Source of the DNA: Pseudomonadota bacterium
Lineage (GTDB): Bacteria > Pseudomonadota > Gammaproteobacteria > Burkholderiales > Burkholderiaceae_C
NCBI GenBank assembly: GCA_020161775.1
Contig: JAIUOW010000005.1
Span: forward strand, 1 to 64,000
Direction: 5' to 3'
Length of the DNA: 64,000 bases
Shown here: positions 34,050 through 42,623 of the stretch, piece by piece
Layout: every line of letters begins with the position of its first letter
Numbering within the stretch: position 1 is the first letter of the stretch
The notes under the pieces: generated by a model
Told to the model about the DNA's origin: nothing
The model's input: only the letters and a program-made list of their open reading frames with translations
The model's database searches: none
Translations under genes and position numbers: made by a program

Positions 34050-35025
34050 TGATCTTGGTGAGCAGTTCTTCCTGGGCAGTCGCAAATTTCACATAGTCAA
34101 CAGCGTCTTGCCAGTGCTCTTCAGTGAACTGAAAGTTGAAATCGTCGTTCTCAGGCGCGACCTCCGTCAAGAGGTACTCAACTGCACGTGTGAAGTACGT
34201 CATGGGTATTTCCATGGCACCGCTGGGCAGTTCAAGGCTGCGATGAATTGAGTCAAACGTGTCCCACAACACCGAGGAGCAGGTCTCCAGGCGATACCCA
34301 TGTGACCATGCCTTTGGTAGAAAGAAGCGCGTGTAGCTCCAGTCGGTTCCATGAGGGAAGCATGAGGTGTCATAGCCTCGCATGCAACGCTCAACCTCCT
34401 GTTTGTTGCGCAGACCATGGAATTGACTCTCTTCGATCATGAAGCGCGCCACTATTTGAGACTCACCTGAAAGTTTCAGTGCGGTCTTTCGATTCACAAG
34501 CTTTGGCTGCCCCACGAGGAAAGTGATCATGCGGAATCCCCGCCGTTCTAGTGCGTCATGAATCTCCCAAAGCCACTCATACTCTTCAATCTCGAGCTTC
34601 TGAGCTTCATCCACAAAAACAACTAACCTTCGCTGTCCTGATTTGGAAAGCTTGTCCAAAAGTTTGTTCATAAGACGAGCGCGCCGATCCATGACTGAGC
34701 CGCTGGTTGGTCTTTCGTGTCCCACGGCTAGCAGCAGCATGGAGAAGAAAGCGCCTTCGCTGGGCTTCTTGCGGAGTTGACACCCGAAGTTGATCGCCAC
34801 GATGCCAGGGAAGTCTTCGATCACAGTCCCCATTGCGTACCTGATGAAGTACGTCTTTCCATAGCGGGTGATGGCGTAGATGATGGATCCAGGTATTCGA
34901 GTTCGAATGCAGCGTTTGATATGCTGGTAAGCCTCGTCGATCGAAGGCGTCGCAAGAAGGTATGCCTGCTGGTTTGCCGGGTGGCTGTCAATTGGAATCG
35001 GCCGTTCAAAAGCTTGGTTTTGCAT
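34033..35025 (-). CDS. tnsC: TnsC/TniB-like AAA+ transposition regulator
   Basis: 330 aa. Walker A region 'YAITRYGKTYFIRY' has GKT but lacks the usual first Gly. Walker B is 'RRLVVFVDEAQKLEIEEYEW'. Sensor-like segment 'RMITFLVGQPKL'. TnsC-like ATPases polymerise on target DNA and connect TniQ to TnsA and TnsB. It lies between tnsB (17 bp upstream) and tniQ (overlapping). GC content is visibly lower than in the surrounding cargo and core. Confidence 0.88.
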   Translation of the reverse strand: MQNQAFERPIPIDSHPANQQAYLLATPSIDEAYQHIKRCIRTRIPGSIIYAITRYGKTYFIRYAMGTVIEDFPGIVAINFGCQLRKKPSEGAFFSMLLLAVGHERPTSGSVMDRRARLMNKLLDKLSKSGQRRLVVFVDEAQKLEIEEYEWLWEIHDALERRGFRMITFLVGQPKLVNRKTALKLSGESQIVARFMIEESQFHGLRNKQEVERCMRGYDTSCFPHGTDWSYTRFFLPKAWSHGYRLETCSSVLWDTFDSIHRSLELPSGAMEIPMTYFTRAVEYLLTEVAPENDDFNFQFTEEHWQDAVDYVKFATAQEELLTKINVDDY

Positions 35026-35042
35026 TCATGCCCCCGGTACAG

Positions 35043-37061
35043 CTAGAAGTAGAGAGTTTTAGTCAGGGTTACCGGGACAGGCCCGGATGACGGCTTACTG
35101 GGTCGACGACGCGACATTGGCCGCTCAATGGGCTCGTCACCTGGTTGCGCCGGCCGGGCTACAGGTCCAAATGGACTATCGCCATGCTCGGCATCGAGGT
35201 TCGCAGCCCTGACACCCGCCCGAACTTGAGCCAGCGATCCAGCGGCTTTCTTGCTCTCCCGAGCTAGCTTGGCTTTGTAGCGTACGTAGACCTCGACAGG
35301 GTCATCGTCTCCATTCAAGCGGATTTTCCCCATGCTGATCAGGCGCAGGATTTCCCGGCGCAGCCGCAAAGAGTGCGGAGTCGTCCTCCACCGACGTTCA
35401 GCCACAAGAATTCCCAGCTCGGTTCCATCCGCAAAGAAGGCATGGACCTGCCGGAGATCACGCGCCATGTAGTAGATGCGCAGTGGCTGGCCTTTGAGTT
35501 CGGGATGACGTTGCAGCACATCGCTGGTGTAACGCACACCTTCAAAGTTGATGTGCGCCGGTCCTTTTCCGCGACAAACCGTTCGTTCAACGTGTTCCTT
35601 CAACAGAAACAGCTGATGGCGCCTGGTAACCGGAAGCAGTTGCGGAAGGAAGTCATCCCGAGAGGTGAAGTACTGCATGGCCTCAAGAGCAGATCGTCCT
35701 CCGAGTCCCGATTGGCTTTCACCATTCAGATTGGCCAACAGAACATACGCAAGCTGCTCCAATTCGTCCAGGGTCAGGACTACAGAAAGTTGGTCTCCGA
35801 CATCAGCCAGACGACGTATCGGGTCATGCGCACTGGAGCCAAGTGAGCCAGGAATCTGGTGGAAGCCAAACTCTTCCAACAGCCCGAAAAGCCGTTCCTG
35901 GTATGACCGATCATTTGGCTCGCCTAAACGGCCGGCCATCGTAACCGTTCCCAAGGTCTCGGTCACTCGTGCGAGCGAAGCGTCTGCCAGATGACACTTG
36001 GCCTCGTCATACTGCAAAATCTGCCAGCGCTGGTAGGCCAGCTCCGGCTGCTGTTGTGTCGGAAAGCCCCCACTCTCCTTCACCTTGAGTCCCGGGATCG
36101 ACAGCTTCACAGGCCGATGAGGCGCTATGGCCGCCTGTAAGGCTTCCGCGAAGTCATCCTTGTTGTACTCTTTTCCGTACGCGAGACAGTACCCGAGAAC
36201 GGCTTTGGTTTTCACCTCTGTCACCACGAGAATCCAGATCCGGTGCAACTCGTAGATGGTCTCCATTCCAAATGGATCGGGGACTTTGAGCGTAAGTCGG
36301 AGGTCGATCTTGTGTCCATCAAACTGCACCAGCAGAAACGGTCTCGTAGCCACGGGCCACATGACAGGCATCACCTGAGGTGAGCCGGCGGTTTGCACTG
36401 GCGATTGGGTATCGTCAGGCACATCCACGGGTAAGCCCTTTTCGATGTCGCTGAGCTTCTTCTGAAAGGATCGGAAGCCCCTTAGATCCTGGTTGAAGGG
36501 CCACTCCGCGAGGGTCACGCCTTGACCTGCGCACTGATCCAGCCACTGCCCATGTAAATCACGTACGGGTTTTCTTACTGCGCGGATTTCGCCTGGTCGC
36601 AACTTCTTCAGTCGGTCTTTGGCGACTTTCTTCATCCATTTCAGGATCTGGGGATACCTGCGCAGCAACTGTTCCATTGCACCCGCGGCGCTGGTGTTGA
36701 CCAAACCAGAGCGAGGCTGTACAGCCATCGTTCGGATGTATGCGCGGTAGTGCTTGTGCGGGATCAGTGCCCGTTGACCACGAATTCGTCCGTCCAGATC
36801 GCGCTCCACCATCCGGCTCAACAGAAGGTAGAGCTGATTTGGGTGTACACCGGTACGCTCGCGAATTTCTTTGATGGAGATCGCCGGTTCTAGGGCAAAG
36901 AGTCTGGTTGCCTCCAGGTTGTTCAAAAAGTCGACTCGAACATCTGGCGGCATCGCCGTGTCATCCACCATCGGCATGTTTTCGAAGTCAGCCAGGATGT
37001 CCGGAATCGAAGCTCGCGTGAAGCTACTCAACCCGAAGACGATGATGCGGGCTGCTTTCAT
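35043..37061 (-). CDS. tnsB: TnsB-like DDE transposase
   Basis: 672 aa from the ATG at 37061, which overlaps the TnsA-like stop (ATGA); an upstream ATG at 37115 would extend into that gene. N-terminal HTH region, then an integrase-core RNase H fold with first Asp in 'VQFDGHKIDLRL', a second acidic site near 'LQYDEAKCHL' and Glu in 'YQERLFGLLEE', then a Mu-type C-terminal domain. Cuts and joins the 3' ends of the transposon. Probably binds the inverted-repeat units at 37789-37976. Confidence 0.9.
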   Translation of the reverse strand: MKAARIIVFGLSSFTRASIPDILADFENMPMVDDTAMPPDVRVDFLNNLEATRLFALEPAISIKEIRERTGVHPNQLYLLLSRMVERDLDGRIRGQRALIPHKHYRAYIRTMAVQPRSGLVNTSAAGAMEQLLRRYPQILKWMKKVAKDRLKKLRPGEIRAVRKPVRDLHGQWLDQCAGQGVTLAEWPFNQDLRGFRSFQKKLSDIEKGLPVDVPDDTQSPVQTAGSPQVMPVMWPVATRPFLLVQFDGHKIDLRLTLKVPDPFGMETIYELHRIWILVVTEVKTKAVLGYCLAYGKEYNKDDFAEALQAAIAPHRPVKLSIPGLKVKESGGFPTQQQPELAYQRWQILQYDEAKCHLADASLARVTETLGTVTMAGRLGEPNDRSYQERLFGLLEEFGFHQIPGSLGSSAHDPIRRLADVGDQLSVVLTLDELEQLAYVLLANLNGESQSGLGGRSALEAMQYFTSRDDFLPQLLPVTRRHQLFLLKEHVERTVCRGKGPAHINFEGVRYTSDVLQRHPELKGQPLRIYYMARDLRQVHAFFADGTELGILVAERRWRTTPHSLRLRREILRLISMGKIRLNGDDDPVEVYVRYKAKLARESKKAAGSLAQVRAGVRAANLDAEHGDSPFGPVARPAQPGDEPIERPMSRRRPSKPSSGPVPVTLTKTLYF

Positions 37062-37714
37062 ACTCGAGCCAAACGGGTCGTGGGCGTTAGTGGGGCCTCG
37101 TCTAGCGACGGGCAATGAAGACTGCCGCGCGACAGCAGATGAAATATTGCGGCGCGCGCCAACATGGGATCTACATCTAACAGCAATAGCTCGGCCTGCC
37201 CGAGGGAGAAGTCATGCGGCAGTTCGGCAGCGAAGCGGTCGATCAGCTCCGGGGTAACCTGCCCTTTGTGCGACACAAGATGTTCGACGATGACCAGAAA
37301 GTTATCCAGTCGGACACGGCGTGACTCAAAGACATCGATGGCGATCTCTTTGATACGTCCACGCTCGGCGGCAACCCAAGAACAAAAGTCGGTATAGGCC
37401 AGTTTGAGGGGAAACGAGCCGCCAATTTCCCCATTTCTCAGCAGCAAGTAGAACGTTGATACTCCTCCCTCCAGTGCCCAAAAATCGATCACGCGCTTAG
37501 GTTTTGAGTCAGGGATGAGCAGAGGTCGTTCACAGATGGCGGTGACCTCGGAGTTCGCTTCCAGTTCAAGCCACTGGCACAACGCTGCCTTTCCATACAG
37601 GGTCATTCGCCGGCCGGCCTTGAGGCTGTAGACGTCGAATCGGAAAGACTTGTACGGCCGCTGAATTTCCAACGGCTTGACGAAGGTGAGCGACATGGTG
37701 GGTACGTCTCCCAC
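37058..37714 (-). CDS. tnsA: TnsA-like endonuclease, possibly with an altered active site
   Basis: 218 aa. TnsA-type core segments: Glu in 'VTAICERPLL' and Asp in 'RVIDFWA'. The place where TnsA usually has a (Q/E)xK motif reads 'FYLLLRNGE', so the Lys and its partner acid appear missing. A TnsA-type helical C-terminal domain follows ('LDNFLVIVEHLVSHKGQVT'). First gene of the tns operon, next to the transposon end. TnsA normally cuts the 5' ends. If inactive, transposition would yield cointegrates. Identity is by synteny and pattern. Confidence 0.8.
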   Translation of the reverse strand: MGDVPTMSLTFVKPLEIQRPYKSFRFDVYSLKAGRRMTLYGKAALCQWLELEANSEVTAICERPLLIPDSKPKRVIDFWALEGGVSTFYLLLRNGEIGGSFPLKLAYTDFCSWVAAERGRIKEIAIDVFESRRVRLDNFLVIVEHLVSHKGQVTPELIDRFAAELPHDFSLGQAELLLLDVDPMLARAAIFHLLSRGSLHCPSLDEAPLTPTTRLARV

Positions 37715-37788
37715 CTCCAGTAATAAGCGGTATCGCGTCGAAGTTCAAATTTCTCTTCATTTTTTTACACGCGATTTCCCTCGTCGTG

Positions 37789-37824
37789 CTAACTTCCCTT
37801 CGCAAGCGAGTGAAGGGAAATTGG
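37789..37824. repeat. transposon-end inverted-repeat unit, inner copy
   Basis: CTAACTTCCCTTC (37789-37801), a 10-bp gap and GAAGGGAAATTGG (37812-37824). Same half-sites and gap length as the outer copy. Also includes the -10/-35 zone possible for tnsA, so the transposase may autoregulate. Confidence 0.7.
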
Positions 37825-37940
37825 CTTTTCGTTCGCTGCCTCTTCTCTAGAAAAGGGATCAGATTGCCTAGAACGTGGGCACTTGTAAGGTGAGGAAAAA
37901 GCCGCCTTCGCGCTCACGCTTCCCATCGATCCGTCGATTC

Positions 37941-37976
37941 CTAATTTCCCTTCAGCTATTTGTGAAGGGAAATTAG
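37941..37976. repeat. transposon-end inverted-repeat unit, outer copy
   Basis: CTAATTTCCCTTC (37941-37953) and GAAGGGAAATTAG (37964-37976) form a perfect 13-bp inverted repeat with a 10-bp gap, 152 bp outward from the inner copy. Confidence 0.75.
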
Positions 37977-38042
37977 CATTTCAGTGGACCGCACAGAGGA
38001 GAGTCTCGGGAAAACCGAACGCTGGTTTCTCTTCAGCGGACG

Positions 38043-38702
38043 TCACCATTGACCTTTTGGCTGCTTGGCCCGCACAAAGGCTGCAATCAGGCCGGCTGCT
38101 TCTGTGCGGTTGCCCCGATGTGCGAAGTCCAGCGCCGTCAGGCCCAGCTGGTTCTTCAGCAGCGGATCGGCGCCCGCTTCCAGCAGCAGCTTGACGGCCT
38201 CGGGCGAGCCGTAATGTGCCGCCATCATGAGCGGCGTCGTCCCGTTGGGCGATTCCGCGTCGATGTATGCGTGATGATCCAGCAGCAACCGCATGATGGC
38301 CACATGGCCGTTGGTGGCGGCGTAATGCAGCGGCGTCCAGCCCGTCTTGTTCACGTCGGCGTCGCGCGCAATCAGCTGCCTTACCAGCCCCATGTGGCCC
38401 TTGAGCGCGGCCATCATCAACGGGCTTTCGTCCTGGGCCGTGCGCACTTCCACATTGGATTTGGGCCACGCGATCAGTGCCTCGGCCACCTTCAGCGACG
38501 GCTCCCGCACGGCCAGGTACAGCCCGGGCGTCCCGTCCGGGTCGCGGGTGTCCGGGTCAAAACCCCGGCTCAGCAGCGCGGTGACGGCGGCTGCGTCGTC
38601 ACGCTTGATGGCGATGAAGAAGTCCTCATAGGAACCCGCGTGCGCCCAGTTTAATCCTGTAATGACAACAAGATAAAGAATTTTTTTGAAGTAAATTCTC
38701 AT
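38043..38702 (-). CDS. exported ankyrin-repeat protein
   Basis: 219 aa, with a likely signal peptide ending 'GLNWAHA'. Five or six ankyrin repeats run from ~residue 35 to 210, with clear cores such as 'DESPLMMAALKGHMGLVRQL', 'GWTPLHYAATNGHVAIMRLL' and 'GTTPLMMAAHYGSPEAVKLL'. Overlaps tatD by 4 bp (ATGA). A periplasmic protein-binding role is inferred. Last gene of the mltG-tmk-holB-pilZ-tatD operon; the Tn7-like element ends 47 bp past its stop. Confidence 0.88.
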   Translation of the reverse strand: MRIYFKKILYLVVITGLNWAHAGSYEDFFIAIKRDDAAAVTALLSRGFDPDTRDPDGTPGLYLAVREPSLKVAEALIAWPKSNVEVRTAQDESPLMMAALKGHMGLVRQLIARDADVNKTGWTPLHYAATNGHVAIMRLLLDHHAYIDAESPNGTTPLMMAAHYGSPEAVKLLLEAGADPLLKNQLGLTALDFAHRGNRTEAAGLIAAFVRAKQPKGQW

Positions 38703-39505
38703 GATCTGGCGGCGGTAAACAGGCGCTCGAAATTGCGGCTGGTGATCTGCGCAATCTCCTGGACGGGCAACTGGCGCAAGGCCGCCAGCTGGGCCGCCAC
38801 ATGCGGCACATAAGACGGGTTGTTGGTCTTGCCGCGGTAAGGCACTGGCGCCAGGTAGGGGCTGTCGGTTTCAATCAGCAGCCGGTCCAGCGGCACAAAG
38901 GCAGCCACGTCGCGCAGCTCCTGCGCGCTTTTGAACGTCAGGATGCCGGAAAACGAGATGTAGAAACCCAGGTCTAGCGCGGCCCTGGCCACCTGGGCCG
39001 TTTCAGTAAAGCAGTGGAACACCCCGCCGGCAGCGCCCGACGAGCCGTCTTCGCCCTCCTCGCGCAGCATGGCAAGGGTGTCGTCCGAGGCGGCCCGCGT
39101 GTGGATGACCAGCGGCAACCGGGCCTGCCGGGCGGCATGGATATGGGTGCGAAACCGCTCGCGCTGCCACTGCATGTCGGCCACCGTCCGGCCGCCCTTG
39201 CGCTCGTCCATCTGGTAGTAGTCCAGCCCGGTCTCGCCAATGGCCACCACGCGGGGCCGGGCGGCTCGCGCCAGCAGGTCCTGCACGGTGGGCTCGGTCA
39301 CCCCTTCGTTGTCCGGGTGCACGCCAACCGTGGCCCAGAAGTTGTCGTAGGTGGCGGCCAGTGCGTGGACGTCGTCGAATTCCTCCAGCGTGGTGCAGAT
39401 GCACAGCGCGCGGTCCACCTGCGCGCTGGCCATGGCGGCGCGGATCTCGGGCAGGCGCGAAGCCAGCTCGGGAAATGTCAGATGGCAATGGGAATCGACA
39501 AACAA
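38699..39505 (-). CDS. tatD: TatD-family metal-dependent DNase
   Basis: 268 aa. HxH at 'FVDSHCHLTFPE', 'VAIGETGLDYYQ' (Glu), 'LVIHTRAASDDT' (His), 'VFHCFTETA' (His) and 'LIETDSPYLAP' (Asp) complete the binuclear metal site. Housekeeping 3'-5' nuclease linked to DNA repair. Its neighbours (pilZ, holB, tmk) are the usual ones in proteobacteria. Distinct from the defence-type QatD copy at 3333-4088. Confidence 0.93.
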   Translation of the reverse strand: MFVDSHCHLTFPELASRLPEIRAAMASAQVDRALCICTTLEEFDDVHALAATYDNFWATVGVHPDNEGVTEPTVQDLLARAARPRVVAIGETGLDYYQMDERKGGRTVADMQWQRERFRTHIHAARQARLPLVIHTRAASDDTLAMLREEGEDGSSGAAGGVFHCFTETAQVARAALDLGFYISFSGILTFKSAQELRDVAAFVPLDRLLIETDSPYLAPVPYRGKTNNPSYVPHVAAQLAALRQLPVQEIAQITSRNFERLFTAARS

Positions 39506-39510
39506 GGCGG

Positions 39511-39873
39511 TCAGATCGTCTGCGTGGGCCGTTCGGACGCCAGGTGGCCCCCCAGGATTTCCTCGATCTTGAGCTTGAGCAGCCGGGATTTTTCGTCCGA
39601 CGGAAAGCGGATGCCCACGCCCTGGGTCCGGTTGGCGGCGCTGCGTGCCGGCGTGACCCAGGCGACCTTGCCGGCCACCGGGTAACGCTGCGGGTCCTCG
39701 GGCAGGGACAGCAGCACATAGACGTCGTCACCCAGCTTGTAGTCGCGCGTGGTCGGAATGAACACGCCGCCGTCGGTGAACAGCGGGATGTACGCCGCGT
39801 ACAACGCCGCCTTTTCCTTGATGGCGAGCTGGATGACGCTGGGGCGCGGGGTGGTCGGGGATGGATTGCTCAT
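39511..39873 (-). CDS. pilZ: PilZ-domain protein
   Basis: 120 aa. A single PilZ-type beta barrel, e.g. 'GDDVYVLLSLPEDPQRYPVA' and 'GKVAWVTP', with 'GVGIRFP'. The N-terminal RxxxR c-di-GMP-binding motif is not visible, as in the type IV pilus PilZ group, which acts through protein contacts rather than c-di-GMP. Position between holB and tatD is conserved in many beta- and gammaproteobacteria. Confidence 0.88.
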   Translation of the reverse strand: MSNPSPTTPRPSVIQLAIKEKAALYAAYIPLFTDGGVFIPTTRDYKLGDDVYVLLSLPEDPQRYPVAGKVAWVTPARSAANRTQGVGIRFPSDEKSRLLKLKIEEILGGHLASERPTQTI

Positions 39874-39894
39874 GGCGCGTATCTGCTGCGGAGT

Positions 39895-40908
39895 TTAGGG
39901 CAATCTGATCGCGCGGTGGGCCTGCGCGGCCAGAGACTCCAGCATCAGCCCGGCATTGAAAGGGTGTTCGACCGTGCGGGCGGTCTGCGCCAGCTCACGG
40001 CCCCAGGCCGTCAGGGCTGCGAGCCCCGCCACCGGCGGCAGCCCGGCTGCGTCAAAAAACCGGGGGGCGGCGCCTGCCTTGACGGCGATCAGGTCGTGGC
40101 AGAGCTTTTGCAGGGCATCGACGGCCTGCGCCGGGGTCAGGCCGGCCAGCGCGCCGGCATCGCCCCGGGCCATGGCGCGCGGCAACAGCGCCCAGGATTT
40201 CGGGTCGCGCCCGGACTGCACGAATGCCAGCGCGTCATCGGGCCGGCCGCCGGCCGCGCGCAGCAAGGCTTCTGTGTCGGCAGCCTTGATGCCCTGGGAC
40301 TGCAGCCACTGCTGCGCTTCGCCGTCCTGCGGCCAAGCCATGGTGTGGCCCAGGCAGCGGCTGCGGATCGTGGGCAGCAACTGGTGCGCGGCTTCGCTGG
40401 CCAGCACAAATTTCACGTCACCGGGCGGCTCTTCCAGGGTCTTCAGCAATGCATTGGCCGTCACATGGTTCATGCGCTCGGCCGGGTACACCAGCACCGC
40501 CTTGCCCCGGCCGCGGGCGCTGGTGCGCTGGGCGAACTCCACCGCATCGCGCATGGCGTCCACGCGGATTTCGCGGCTGGGTTTGCGCTTTTTCTGGTCG
40601 ATCTCGTCCTGGGCCTTTTCAGACAGCGGCCAGCCCAGCGCCTGCATGGCGGTCTCGGGCATCAGCACGCACAGGTCTGCATGGGTGCGCACCTGGATGG
40701 CGTGGCAGCTTGCGCATTCGCCGCAGGCGCCCTGCCCCGTGGGCCGCTCGCACAGCCAGGCGCTGGCCAACTGCAGCGCCAGCCCGTACTGCCCCAGGCC
40801 CGACGGCCCCTGCAGCAGCCAGGCATGGCCGCGCTGCGCCAGCAGCGCTTCAAGCTGCCGCTGCACCCAGGGTGCGACGGTGGTGTCCAACGTGGCTTCG
40901 CCGGTCAT
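39895..40908 (-). CDS. holB: DNA polymerase III subunit delta prime
   Basis: 337 aa. Clamp-loader AAA+ fold: '[20 protein letters not shown]' at the P-loop position (degenerate, as usual for delta'), four-Cys zinc module 'CGECASC' with 'ACG' and 'CHAI', sensor region '[18 protein letters not shown]' and 'TIRSRC' (SRC motif). Overlaps tmk by 4 bp. Part of the sliding-clamp loader. Confidence 0.93.
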   Translation of the reverse strand: MTGEATLDTTVAPWVQRQLEALLAQRGHAWLLQGPSGLGQYGLALQLASAWLCERPTGQGACGECASCHAIQVRTHADLCVLMPETAMQALGWPLSEKAQDEIDQKKRKPSREIRVDAMRDAVEFAQRTSARGRGKAVLVYPAERMNHVTANALLKTLEEPPGDVKFVLASEAAHQLLPTIRSRCLGHTMAWPQDGEAQQWLQSQGIKAADTEALLRAAGGRPDDALAFVQSGRDPKSWALLPRAMARGDAGALAGLTPAQAVDALQKLCHDLIAVKAGAAPRFFDAAGLPPVAGLAALTAWGRELAQTARTVEHPFNAGLMLESLAAQAHRAIRLP

Positions 40909-41570
40909 TTCGGTCCCCCGTTGGCCGCCACCATGATGGCCAGCCAGCCCCGGCGCACAAAGGCGCTGGTCAGGGCCTGCCAGACCTTGTGGCGCTCCTG
41001 GCTTGCGTTCACCCGCACAAACCGCTGCGGGGCCTGGGACGCACGGGCGGCATAGCCGGCGGCCACCCGGGCAAAGAATTCCAGCGGCTGGGACTCGAAC
41101 TTGTCGGGCACCCGGGCACCGGCCAGCCGTTGGGCGGCCACCTCGGGCGGCAGGTCAAACCACACCGTCAGGTCGGGCTGGCGCAGGCCGCCGTCCGGCA
41201 GGGCCTGGACCCATTGCTCCAACTGCGCCAGCACACCCAGGTCAAAGCCCCGGCCGCCACCCTGGTAGGCAAAGGTGGCGTCGGTAAAGCGGTCGCACAG
41301 CACCACCTCACCCCGGGCCAGGGCGGGCTCGATCACCTGCTGCAGGTGGTCGCGCCGCGCGGCGAAGATCAGCAGGGCTTCGCTCAGCGCGTCCATGGGG
41401 TCATTGAGCACCAGGGCCCGCAGTTTTTCGGCCAGCGGCGTGCCGCCCGGCTCGCGCGTGAGCGTCACGGTGCGCCCCTGCGCGCGAAAGGCCGACGCAA
41501 GACCGTCGATGTGGGTGGACTTGCCCGCCCCGTCGATGCCCTCAAAACTGATGAACAGGCCGGTGCTCAT
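40905..41570 (-). CDS. tmk: thymidylate kinase
   Basis: 221 aa. P-loop '[19 protein letters not shown]', DR(Y/F) motif '[20 protein letters not shown]' and '[16 protein letters not shown]'. Phosphorylates dTMP to dTDP for DNA synthesis. Overlaps both neighbours by 4 bp (ATGA). Standard length and intact. Confidence 0.95.
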   Translation of the reverse strand: MSTGLFISFEGIDGAGKSTHIDGLASAFRAQGRTVTLTREPGGTPLAEKLRALVLNDPMDALSEALLIFAARRDHLQQVIEPALARGEVVLCDRFTDATFAYQGGGRGFDLGVLAQLEQWVQALPDGGLRQPDLTVWFDLPPEVAAQRLAGARVPDKFESQPLEFFARVAAGYAARASQAPQRFVRVNASQERHKVWQALTSAFVRRGWLAIMVAANGGPK

Positions 41571-42571
41571 GGCGGGTTGCGCCCCCGCTGGTACTGGTTG
41601 ACGGCCCGGTTGTGCTCGTCCAGCGTGGCGCTGAACTGGCTGCTGCCGTCGCCACGCGCCACGAAGTACAGGGCCTTGGACGCTGGCGGCTGAACGGCGG
41701 CCAGCAGCGATGCCTTGCCGGGCATGGCAATCGGGGTGGGCGGCAGGCCGCTTCGGGTGTAGGTGTTCCAGGGCGTGTCGGTCTGAAGGTCTTTCTTGCG
41801 CAGGTTGCCGTCAAAGGCTTCGCCCATGCCGTAGATCACCGTGGGGTCGGTCTGCAGCGGCATGCCCACGCGCAGGCGGTTGTTGAACACGCTGGACACC
41901 AGCGGCCGGTCCGCGGCCTTGCCGGTTTCCTTTTCCACGATGCTGGCCAGGATCAGCGCCTCGGCCGGGGTTTTGGCCATGGCTTCGGGTGTGCGCTGGG
42001 CCCAGGCCGCTTCCAGGCGCCGGTCCATGGCGTGCATGGCGCGGCGCAGCAGGGCCACATCGCTGGAGCCGCGTGAATAGGTATAGGTATCGGGGAAAAA
42101 CCGCCCCTCGGGGTGAACGCCTTGTCGGCCCAGCAGGGCCATGACGGCTGCGTCATCCAGCCCCTTGGTGTCGGGCTTGAGCTGTTCTTCCTTCAGCAGG
42201 GCCGCGCGCACCTGGCGAAACGTCCAGCCTTCGACCAGCACGACGGCTTGCAGGGCTTCCTCGCCCCGGGCCAGCTTGCGCAGCAGGCGGTGCGGCGTGA
42301 TGCCGGGTTCCAGTTCATAGCTGCCGGCCTTGATCTGGCGGTCCTGCCCGGACAGCCGGAACCAGAAGTACAAAAGGTCCGGGTTGACGTCCACGCCCGC
42401 ATCGGCGACGGCCTGGGCCACGCCGCGCGGCAGCGTGCCGGGGTCGATGGACAGGTCCACGGCCTGCGCGGGTGTGCGCAGCGGCTGATACACCCACCAT
42501 AGGCCGGCGCCGCCCACCGCAATGGCCGCCAGCGCACCCAACAGGAAAACCGTGACCAGGAATCGCCGCAA
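41567..42571 (-). CDS. mltG: endolytic murein transglycosylase MltG
   Basis: 334 aa if started at the TTG at 42571, which follows a GGGGC ribosome-like site and leads straight into the membrane helix ('[20 protein letters not shown]'). An ATG at 42625 exists but overlaps the divergent ygfZ start codon, leaving no room for either promoter. YceG domain with catalytic Glu in '[13 protein letters not shown]', then '[12 protein letters not shown]' and '[12 protein letters not shown]'. Cuts nascent glycan strands. First gene of the operon. Confidence 0.85.
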   Translation of the reverse strand: MRRFLVTVFLLGALAAIAVGGAGLWWVYQPLRTPAQAVDLSIDPGTLPRGVAQAVADAGVDVNPDLLYFWFRLSGQDRQIKAGSYELEPGITPHRLLRKLARGEEALQAVVLVEGWTFRQVRAALLKEEQLKPDTKGLDDAAVMALLGRQGVHPEGRFFPDTYTYSRGSSDVALLRRAMHAMDRRLEAAWAQRTPEAMAKTPAEALILASIVEKETGKAADRPLVSSVFNNRLRVGMPLQTDPTVIYGMGEAFDGNLRKKDLQTDTPWNTYTRSGLPPTPIAMPGKASLLAAVQPPASKALYFVARGDGSSQFSATLDEHNRAVNQYQRGRNPP

Positions 42572-42623
42572 ACCACTGCCCCTACTTCTGCGAGTGAAAT
42601 CAACGGACGATGATAATTCACGC

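Larger units (their letters stand above)
37715..37995. mobile_element. right end of the Tn7-like transposon
   Basis: 281 bp without a gene, AT-richer than its surroundings, between tnsA and the host flank. It contains two copies of a 36-bp inverted-repeat unit, presumed TnsB sites. On the minus strand the proposed tip reads TGTGCGGTCCACTG, matching the TGTG start of Tn7-like ends, with the last base at 37995. The next 5 bp, GAGGA, would be one copy of the target duplication. The other end is not found in the window. Confidence 0.6.

Noticed and set aside
37789-37976. repeat pair as a CRISPR array or a pair of terminators
   Set aside because: Only two units, unequal flanks and no Cas genes. 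They sit at the transposon end, and neither has a T-run, so transposase sites fit better.
39361-41055. 564-aa frame opposite tatD, pilZ and holB
   Set aside because: It crosses three well-supported genes and their boundaries and has no recognisable domain.
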